A DNA stretch of 64,000 bases from Entonaema liquescens (Eukaryota; Ascomycota; Sordariomycetes; Xylariales; Xylariaceae): contig CADCSX010000005.1 of assembly GCA_902805475.1 (NCBI GenBank), positions 2,305,501-2,369,500 of the forward strand, in the 5' to 3' direction. The notes under the pieces are model-generated. The model searched no databases and had not been told where the DNA came from. It saw nothing but the letters and a program-made list of their open reading frames with translations. A program made the translations under genes and the position numbers. Below, in pieces: positions 55,701-64,000 of this stretch. The stretch's first letter is position 1. Each line of letters begins with the position of its first letter.

Positions 55701-58160
55701 TTCTTCCATAATCGAAAGCGATGGGAACCAATCGTGACATTATTTCTTACCACGAAACCGACAAAGGACTCCAACTAAATCCATTCGCTTGCGAGTACTT
55801 CTTGGGATGGGGTATACGTTTTTGAATAAGCTATGTGATAAGTCGACGGCGCTGACTGAGGTGGCTTTATGCGAAGATAGAATATTTACTTATCTATCTG
55901 GCGAAACTTAACTCTCGCATGTGAGCCATAACCACGATGGGTAATCGACACTGGGGGTTACGGTAAACGTGCGTAGCTAAGACCTGCAAGCTGCATGGGA
56001 GATTGTTGCTATGGTAAGAATGCGTCAATCAAGTCTATCACAGTCTAAGATCGGCATTATCTATTTATCTATCCTCGTCATCTTCCGTACTACTGGCGCA
56101 CTATCCAGACCTATGAATGGGTAAATACTTGTTGTAAAAACAAGCTCGGTCGCGAGCATTACGTATGCTAGAAAATCCAGCTGTCAAAGCCCGCGGCTAT
56201 TACATATGTAGTCATGATAGGGCATGATAGGGCATGGAATCCGGAAAGAGAGCATTACGTGAAACGGGGTAGAAACAATTCCAGAATCAGATCAAGGTGA
56301 GAGTGGATTATACCATGGCATGGTGGGTAAAAAACCGACACAGATCAGACCGGCGGGCAGCAGTTATATTAGTTTGATACGAATGATACGCTAAAGCACC
56401 TCTCCCTCACTGCCTCACTGCCTCGATGTGAACTGAGATGTGAACTGACGGCGGGTGGATGCTTCTACGGAATAAACCATGTAGCTATTCCTTGCTTTTG
56501 CCGAACTGGGTCCATGGAAAATGAGGAACCAATCTCGCCAAGTAGTAGACATGATATGAAAGACTACGACATTGCGTTTATTTAATTCATACGGTATTAC
56601 CCCTGCCATCTTGCGATCTTCTCGGATATCTCTAACTAGTACATACCTAATGTTAGGTACTGGTATTCTAGTTCGCAGAAAGGATGAGCAGGTATATCGC
56701 TGTTTCTTCCAATTGCATGAAAAACGGGTGTGTTGATAGGGTAAGAAAAGAACGACATGCATTTGGTGACGATGTAAATACGAAGACATGCCAAAAGGAG
56801 TTAACTGTGCAACAACCTAAAGAAAAAAAAATAAGATACGCATGTACTTGGCTATTTGAGCATCTTGGCTGCCCTTTATTGTTTTGATTAGTTAGGTACA
56901 TGCCTAATGTACGGGCGGATTACAGGCGGATTAGCTCCGGCTGCTTTTTTTCATATTTCATACCAGGGCAACTGAGGCTTTGAGCCTAGCAACAGGTCTT
57001 CGCCTGCCGAGCTTGCTTGCTTGCTTGAAATTGATGAAGATCCCCTAGTCGTCGGTCCCAGTTTTATCCCATACTATTGGATCTGGTTGGGTAGTGCCTT
57101 ATCAGATACGCGCACTGTACTTGCCAACCCCTTAAAAAGTCCACCCCAATCCCCCTTCCCTTACTCTTCCCACACCCCCTACCTTCCAAGGAGCCACGCC
57201 ATCCATCTAAAGTCGAATTCCAAAACGTTTCGGCCTTTTCTTGTCCTGACTTTCCCTCCAACTCCTTTTTTATCCATCTTCCTCTTTCTTCCCATTCGGA
57301 TTCATTCGTTTTGTCAATATTCCCCCCGTAGAAAGGAAGAGCACTCGCTGAATAGCTTCCTCACTTTAATATTTACCGCGTTAGAGTTCAACTCCCATAT
57401 TCTCACAATCGCGTTACCACACTTTTTTTTCCTCTCATCATCAGTAGCCAATCAAAGCAGCAACACCAATATCTAACACAACCGCGTCGAGAGGTGTTCG
57501 GGGGCATTCAGATCAGTCTGAAGTTTAAAGATTTCTGGAATTTGGATCTTGAAAATACTATCAGGTTAGTGGTTTTATAATAACTTGTTCAATTGGGCGT
57601 TGTCCTACTTTATGATTGCCGCGATGCTCTTCTGGGTCACCCGAATTGGCTTTTTGGGTTGGCACGACGCGTATGATTGGACACGGCGTCGTGTTCCTCA
57701 GCAAACAGCTGGTACCGTCCAGTCGGGTGTTAGTCCGGTTATCTAGTGGGCGTCGCATAGCAACGGGAACTACAACGACGTACTTCGCCGCCTCGAGAAA
57801 CTCATGGTCGATTCAAATTGTCGGATCGTGACGAGAAACACAAGTTGGGACGAAATTCGGATGATCGGGAGTAGCGGTGGTTAGTGGTTGTTATCCAATC
57901 AACCGTAATATTTGCGTCGAACCGAATTAACGAGTTGCATCACGCCAATGTTGATGAATCTGGGACAGGCGTATGGCCTACACTCATTTTACAGTCGAAC
58001 TTTGTCAGGTTGTGACTTGGATTGTATTCAACGATCGAACCATTTCGACTACTTGGGCCAGCAAAGTTGATTTTTGGACCCGTTTTTCGCGTTTAAACCT
58101 AATGCATGTTCAGGACTATATTGAACGGAAACTAACTTAATCCTGAATAGTCCAGCAAAG
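52713..58160. other. 5.4 kb gene-free region upstream of ECM33
   Basis: No gene supported. Several small duplications occur: AGAAGGTACCT twice at 55338-55361, GATAGGGCAT twice near 56216-56235, GATGTGAACTGA twice at 56425-56448, GCTT repeats near 57011-57027, and an inverted TACCTAA-TG-TTAGGTA near 56644. From about 57130 to 57480 the + strand is pyrimidine-rich with few purine runs, consistent with the promoter and long leader of the highly expressed ECM33 gene. Confidence 0.5.
56425..56448. repeat. 12-bp direct repeat, two copies
   Basis: GATGTGAACTGA occurs twice in tandem just after a CCTCACTG-type duplication. No function is evident. Confidence 0.75.
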
Positions 58161-59420
58161 ATGTTCTGCAAACAACTGTTAGCTGCCGCTGCGGCACTTA
58201 GCATGGTGTCTGGTAAGCGATGCTCTGTGCGCTCTATCGTTTCCGTTTACTAATGAGAGTCGATAGGCGTTGTTGGTGTAGGCTGTGATGGCCCGTCCGC
58301 GACGATTCGATCTTCTGCTGATGCCACACAAATCTCCAACTGTGAGAAGGTCAAGGGTGATGTCATCATTGACAAGAACGCTGGACCCGATATCGACATT
58401 GGTGGAAAGCTCGAGGAGATTACCGGCGATCTCAGGGCTGAGAACAACGGTCTTCTGGCTACTCTCAGGAGTGATTCCCTTCAAACCATCGGAGGTGTCT
58501 TCGCTCTTAAGAATGCTACCCATATCTCTACCCTGAACTTCCCGAACCTCAACGAGGTCGGTTCCATTGACTGGTCTACCTTGAACTCGCTGCCTGAGCC
58601 CACTTTTGGAACCACCGGTATCACGAAGGCGAAGAAGGTTGTTATTGCCGATACTTTCATTGAGAGCATCAATGGCATCAACGTTCAATCTCTTACTGAC
58701 ATGGACATCAACAACAACCGACGATTGACCAAGTTTTCTTCCAGCATCAAGAGCTTGAGCAACACCCTGTACGTGACCGCCAACGGTCTTAACCTCACCA
58801 TGGAGATGCCCAACTTGGAATGGATCGCCAACATGACTATTGCCAATGTTACTTCTTTCTCGGTTCCTTCTCTGCACACCGTCAATGGTTCCATGCGTTT
58901 CGACTCCAACTACTTTGAGACCTTCAACGCCGCCAATCTAACTGAGATTAAGGACGGTGATCTGTCTTTCGTTAGCAACCCCCAACTCACCAACATTACA
59001 ATCCCCGCCCTGAAGCGTATTGGTGGTGGTCTCACTGTTGCCAACAACACTGCTTTGGAGAAGCTTGACGGCTTCGGTAAGCTCAACGAGATCGGTGGTG
59101 CCGTCAAGGTCCGAGGTTCTTTCACTCAAGTTGAGCTTCCTGGACTCAAGGATGTCAAGGGTGCCTTCGAAGTTGTCAGCACTGAGGACATCAACGACTC
59201 TTGCGACGAGTTGAAGAGCCTTGATGGTGGTGTTGTCCAGGGCCACTACGACTGCGAAGGCAAGGTTGCCGATGCTAACAACGATACCTCTTCTGCTTCC
59301 AGCGAGGGTTCCGGCAGCGACAGCGACGACGACAAGAAAAACGCAGCTTCCCCTAACGTCGTTTCTACCAGTCTTGTCACCTTGGCTGCTCTTAGCGGTG
59401 CTATCGCCGCTTTCTTGTAA
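58161..59420 (+). CDS. ecm33: Ecm33/Sps2-family GPI-anchored cell wall protein
   Basis: Two exons, 58161-58212 and 58267-59420; 401 aa, a usual Ecm33 length. The first exon encodes a signal peptide (MFCKQLLAAAAALSMVSG). The body is a leucine-rich-repeat-like receptor L domain fold with repeated LxxIGG-type turns, many N-glycosylation sequons (for example NLT, NMT, NVT, NIT) and Cys pairs at both ends. It is followed by an Asp/Ser-rich linker (SSEGSGSDSDDD) and a hydrophobic C-terminal tail (LVTLAALSGAIAAFL), the signal for GPI anchor attachment. Ecm33 supports cell wall integrity and morphogenesis in yeasts and moulds. Strong preference for C-ending codons fits high expression. The 54-bp intron after the signal peptide is GT-AG and in phase. 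Confidence 0.95.
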
Positions 59421-60181
59421 TAAATGGACGTTTTTGGGGCGGAACATGGCGGCATACCCAACATTCCTTTTTCCAGTGTCATAAAACCTGTTGTCATTTG
59501 AGGAGTTGCAATTTGCAACTGGGGCTACGTACAAGGAACCGCTAGACTTAATATTGATGCATGTGCTACTTGGCAGATGGTTTTCGTTCGTCAATTGTGA
59601 TATGGTTTATGAGCGGGTTTGTAAATACCCTGGTGAATTTGTGTTTTTCTTTTACCTTATTGTCTTGTATTATTATACAAGGACTCTTAATATCCTCGGT
59701 TCTATTGAGTGTTAATATGGTATTCCGGTGGTATGCGGGGTGTATTGTGGTCCGAATAATGACGTTGATAAATCCTTAGTCTTGAAGCAGTATACTATTT
59801 GGTCTTCAGTGTTCCAAATGCTTCATTAGGTACTATACTGTACGTAATACGAGTACATGACTTGCCATAGTTAATAGTTTGAATAGTTTCCGTATCGTGA
59901 AGTCTTATTATTGTGCTCTCTATATATATATGAGTAGTCTTGTACGTTAAGTAGCTGACTTTGATGATCACGTCTATTCATCGCCTATCTGGTTACCTTG
60001 TATCCCTCATCTACATTAATGACAAATATGGCTTCTGTTACAGGAGGCAACGTACGCTAAAACGTTATGGTATCGAAATTATGCGATCTTTGGATATCAT
60101 TGCTTATATTATGCAGTGGCTTTCTAACTGACAAAATGCTGGCGATAAGCCCTGCTTGAATATCCTAAACTAACCCCCTAA
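59421..60181. other. Convergent intergenic region
   Basis: The 3' flanks of ECM33 and the SPF45-like gene. AT-rich, no gene or repeat recognised. Confidence 0.5.
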
Positions 60182-61830
60182 TCACTCGTAGATTCTCTGC
60201 TCGAACTTGTCTACATCATAGAATTGAGGTTGGATGGTGTTGCCGGCGAATATACGGCCGTCTAGAGCATTTACTGCCTGTAGCGCGTTTAGTATTGTTA
60301 GTAAATCTTAGTCTTTGACAAATGAAGAATATGGAATCCAGATAGTGAAATACGGCAGTGATCCAAAGAGCAGGAGATGAGTGGCTTACCCTTAAGGCGG
60401 AGACTTGATCCGTGAACTTGATGTATACTCGCCGGCCCTCGATATCAATATACAGCCTTTCGACTCTCCCATATTTATCGCCGCACTCCTCGCCGATCTC
60501 CTGTCCTAGTCCGGACTCCATCTCGGCCTGGAGATCTTCCATGCCTTCCAACATGTTCCGCAGCACGACGACGTTGCTCATGGATCCGAACTTGCCGCCG
60601 CTGCTCTCGGGTTGGGGCGCTGCGCCGGTCTTAGAGGCGATGATGCGCCCGCGTCCACCGGGACCGTCCCATCCACCACCCTCTGCATCTGACTTCTTCT
60701 TTCGCTTTTCTACCTCAACCCGCAAGGGCTGTAGGATGCCGCTGGACTCTGCGCCTAGACCTTGGCCTTTAGACCACCCGTATTTAGCCATTAGGCGTGC
60801 GGCGAAGCCCTTCTCACGGGGTCGGTTGTTACGCTGTTCGGGCGCCTCTTCAGGGTTGGGCTCAGCGGGGACGTATTCATCCTCGTCTTCATCCATGGCA
60901 TCTGGGTCGGGGGGAGCAGGTGGCTCCGGTTGCGTATACCGTACTGGCGCACGGGATATCGTCGCAGTCTCCGGTTCAAGAGGTGCTGATGGTGGCAGTG
61001 GCGGTGGTGTGGGTGAGCGTGGAGGTGGAGGTGGAGGTACGTTGCCTTGAGACATAGCTAGTCGGCGTGCATAAGCATCGTCGCCAGTCTTGTCGTCTGG
61101 CACCGAAGCGCGCGGAGGTGAAGGCGGCGGTGGGGCGAAGGAATATGAATCTGGAGGCGCAAATTGGTCTATGGAAGTTGTATGTTAGCAAGCCGCGGCC
61201 GCAAAGATATATCAGGCGCCTTAACTCACTTTGTACCGGAGCTCTATCTTCCTCGCTATCCCAGCTACCACGTCTTTCATCGTCATCATCGTCGCGCCGC
61301 TTATGCTTGTAAAGCAAATCTTTCCATTCCCGTACCTCGCGTATCCGTTCGTCGCTTCGCAAGTACTCGTCTACGTTCGTAGGCCTCGAAGGATCATATA
61401 TCTCATCCCAGTCCGTTTCGATAGGCACTTCTTCTCCCTTCTTCTTTTTCTTCTTACGCCCACCTCGAGCTCTCTTCTCGACGGTCCCGTATATATACTC
61501 GTCTTCCTCAGTAGGCGCCCAATCAGCTAGCCTACTCTTCCCCGGAGCGGGGCCAGCACCAGCGGCATTAGAGGCATTAGGAATGGGGGGCGCTTTTGGG
61601 AAGCTGGCTTTGGGTCTTTGGGTTTTCGGCTGGGGGCGGCGGATTTGTGGATGAGGCTGAAAACGGAGAGCAGGATCGACAGGTTTCTTGGAAGCCTCTT
61701 GCTCCTTTACTGCGTCGAGCGCCTCTTGTGATACTACTGGAGCACGAGATATGGAAGTAGATGAGTCGCCTTCGGGCTCGAGAAGGTTGGCGTATAATGA
61801 CAGGCCTGAGCGCGGCTGTTGAGCAGCCAT
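60182..61830 (-). CDS. SPF45/RBM17-like splicing factor (G-patch + UHM/RRM)
   Basis: Nuclear pre-mRNA splicing factor. Three exons on the minus strand: 61830-61230, 61168-60390 and 60277-60182; 491 aa, all phases matching. The N-terminal half is disordered and charged, with lysine runs (RKKKKKK) and Asp/Arg runs, followed by proline-rich stretches (PPPPPPRSPTPPPLPP). The G-patch starts near residue 305 (GFAARLMAKYGWSKGQGLG). The C-terminal RRM of UHM type begins with VVVLRNML and ends with AGNTIQPQFYD and FEQRIYE; spliced exon 3 is needed to complete it. Domain order matches human SPF45/RBM17, which uses the UHM to bind ULM peptides of SF1, U2AF65 and SF3B1 in 3' splice site selection. The start MAAQQPRSGLSLYANLL matches the family N-terminus (GxSLYxNLL); a longer frame upstream is not used. 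Confidence 0.92.
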
Positions 61831-62536
61831 GTCTACGTAGTATGGCCCTACTCGTAATCGCTTTAGTCGTATATGATGTTTATTCGGAGAAGATGCCAGG
61901 TATGCAATCTCTTTGACGACAAGCAAACTTGATGAATTAATTGTGCTCTTCAGCCTACTCCACAAGGCTGAAAAGAGAGCTGTGGAATATTGGTTAATAA
62001 ATTCGGTAATGTAACAAGTTTACGTAGCTGATGTTGAAGTTGACGCTAAAAGCTCCTAAGTTTACAGGGGTTTCATATCGCCATACCCACTAATTATCAA
62101 GTCATCGGCACTAATTGGCTAGGGAGCTTTAGAGGGAGCTGTAGGTACAGTAGGTACCTTCCATCCCAAAGTTATGGATTGGTGGGACCAATTCCAGTAC
62201 CGGTTGGGACGGCAGCAGCAAGCAGCAACGGTTATGTACGTAACGGCAACAACCTCTCAAACTTGCATTGACATTGCCGAACACGCAGATCTTCGCTTAT
62301 CGTATGTTTCGCACTTACAACACTAGACGGCTTTTTACTCCTATTACGACCTGATCTGACTTCTCATCTAATTTTGTTTTTTTTTTTTCCTTTCTAGCAT
62401 CGTGTTATTTCTTTGTATCATACATAGACATTGACTGTCTCAAGTAATCGTATACAATATTCTGAACTTCAGACAACTCGACTCGACCCGACCCTGCAAA
62501 CTTATAACATTTATATCTGTCAGATAGAACTTCGAC
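61831..62536. other. Divergent promoter region
   Basis: Spacer between the SPF45-like and PCS60-like genes. Contains AGTAGGTACCTT near 62149 and a T-rich tract near 62376-62390. No gene. Confidence 0.5.
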
Positions 62537-64000
62537 ATGGCTACCCTTCGGAATTCCATCAATGGTGTAGACTCTTCTGTCGCTGTTATAATACCCTCGA
62601 AACCGAAGCCATTGACGGTAACATACAAAGACCTCGTCGCCGAATGCTCCTCCTTCCAGCGGAAGCTCGCCGCTATCGGTATTACCAACCGTTCCCCTGT
62701 ATCGATAGCCACGGTAAACTCATACGAGTTCATCGTCTCGTTCCTTGCGACCTCATGGCAGCGCGGTATCGCCGCACCCTTAAACCCGGCTTATAAGCAA
62801 GACGAGTTCGAGTTCTATATCGAAGACATCAAGTCCGCTCTTGTGTTAGTACCTAAGGGCGCATACGAGGCCAACGCGCCCTCCGTCAAAGCCGCACGCA
62901 AGTTCAATGCTGCCATCGCCGAATGCTACTGGGATAATGCGAAGAATGAGGTAGCTTTGGATGTCAAAGATCTCGGCCAGCTGAAGGGGAAGGCCAAAGA
63001 GAATGTGTTGCAACCACAACCAGATGATGTTGCATTGGTCTTGCATACGAGGTAAGCCTTCAGAAATTCGAATACGACGCACCCCTATAGACATAGCGAT
63101 TAACATATTTCCCTAGTGGTACGACGTCGAGGCCTAAAGTTGTATGTTGCTAACCAACCTGGCGCATTTTCTATATCGTCTTGCTAACTTGTTGACTAGG
63201 TTCCGTTAACGCATCGCAACTTGACACGAACAATGAGTAAGTCATTAGCCTAGGCAACGTAGCGCTGTGCTAATAACGATGGTAGAAAATATCCAATCGA
63301 CGTATCAGCTTACTGCTCAAGACCGGACAATGCTAGTTATGCCGTTATTCCATGTCCATGGTCTTCTCTGTGCTCTTCTAGCTCCTCTATACTCTGGCGG
63401 TTCTATGATTGTGCCGGCTAAATTCTCGGCTTCAGACTTTTGGCGTGATTTTGTTGCCTACAAGGCCAACTGGTACACTGCTGTACCAACGATACATCAA
63501 ATCCTGCTCAAGAACACTGCTCCAACCCCTTTGCCTAAGATCCGCTTCATACGGTCTTGCTCCTCGCCGCTATCCCCAACAGTGTTCCACCAGCTGGAGG
63601 AGAAGTTCAAGGCGCCCGTTCTGGAAGCTTATGCCATGACAGAAGCTGCACACCAGATGACATCCAACCCCTTACCTCCGGCTAAGCGAAAGCCTGGTAC
63701 AGTGGGGCTAGGTCAGGGCGTAGAGGTTAAGATTCTCAACGACGCTGGCGACGAGGTACCTCAAGGTACCGAAGGCGAGATCTGCATCTTAGGCGAGAAC
63801 GTCACCAAGGGCTACCTGAATAACCCAACCGCGAACGCGTCAGCATTCACCAAGGGTGGCTTCTTCCGTACCGGCGACCAAGGCAAGAAGGACGAGGATG
63901 GCTACATCATCATCACTGGCCGTATCAAGGAGCTTATCAACAAAGGCGGTGAAAAGATTAGCCCAATTGAATTAGACAACGTGCTAACTAGACACCCATC
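62537..64000 (+). CDS. pcs60: AMP-binding acyl-CoA ligase, PCS60/FAT2-like (oxalyl-CoA synthetase), cut by window end
   Basis: Adenylate-forming CoA ligase. Exons seen: 62537-63051, 63117-63141, 63200-63236 and 63286 to the window edge; about 430 residues are present of an expected 510 or so. The ATP-binding loop LHTSGTTSRPK is assembled across introns 1 and 2. The motif AYAMTEAAHQM (A5), the TGD/GRIKE region (FFRTGDQGK, ITGRIKELI) and GGEKISPIE follow, all intact. The 25- and 37-base exons are unusual but perfectly in phase and required for the P-loop. Yeast Pcs60 is a peroxisomal oxalyl-CoA synthetase; the peroxisomal C-terminal signal would lie beyond the window and cannot be checked. Other small-acid ligases of the family are the alternative. 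Confidence 0.92.

Noticed and set aside
58179..59594. Several long minus-strand open frames
   Set aside because: They are antisense to ECM33, whose coding strand has the signal peptide, L-domain repeats and GPI tail.
60412..61057. Plus-strand open frames of 212 and 86 codons rich in Gly, Ser and Pro
   Set aside because: Antisense of the proline-rich and G-patch part of the SPF45-like gene.

Overview
The window is nuclear DNA of a filamentous ascomycete (Pezizomycotina, probably Sordariomycetes). Genes are split by short GT-AG introns (about 50-130 bp, often with CTAAC/CTGAC-type branch sites). Homology is fungal throughout: AA9 polysaccharide monooxygenase, cellobiose dehydrogenase, Zn2Cys6 factor, Ecm33, Anp1. 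Nineteen protein-coding genes can be supported. No rRNA, tRNA, CRISPR array, insertion sequence or intact transposon was recognised.

Layout. 0.8-5.6 kb: mitochondrial carrier, ribosomal protein eL18 and an HMCES/SRAP abasic-site protein, all on +. 5.9-15.6 kb: an oxidative plant-cell-wall region with an AA9 monooxygenase (-), a cellobiose dehydrogenase (+) and a convergent Zn2Cys6 regulator (-). CDH is the known electron donor of AA9 enzymes, so this is the most coherent functional block. 15.6-21.5 kb: gene-free stretch with minisatellites. 21.5-24.4 kb: large conserved fungal protein of unknown role. 26.2-27.3 kb: HAD/CECR5-type hydrolase. 30.0-31.4 kb: Ice2-like ER protein. 32.3-34.3 kb: CorA-like membrane protein. 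37 kb: small possibly mitochondrial protein. 38.3-42.4 kb: SDR dehydrogenase (-) and cytochrome P450 (+), divergent. 42.9-44.3 kb: mitochondrial NAD+ carrier (-). 45.9-46.5 kb: QCR7 (+). 47.8-49.3 kb: ANP1 mannosyltransferase subunit (-). 51.5-52.7 kb: 3-methyladenine DNA glycosylase (+). 52.7-58.2 kb: gene-free. 58.2-59.4 kb: ECM33 (+). 60.2-61.8 kb: SPF45-like splicing factor (-). 62.5 kb to the end: PCS60-type acyl-CoA ligase (+), cut by the window edge.

The main oddity is that at least five reading-frame breaks, each explained by one missing base in or beside a short homopolymer, lie in four accessory-type genes: CDH (two), the Zn2Cys6 factor, the CorA-like gene and the SDR. The housekeeping genes read cleanly across every splice junction. 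This is either a deletion-biased assembly error or early decay of accessory genes; the sequence alone cannot separate them. I found no clearly undescribed biological system. The best leads are the AA9/CDH/regulator block with a palindromic CGG-N4-CCG site before CDH, the frameshift pattern, and a possible internal promoter in the 489-bp intron of the 21.5 kb gene.
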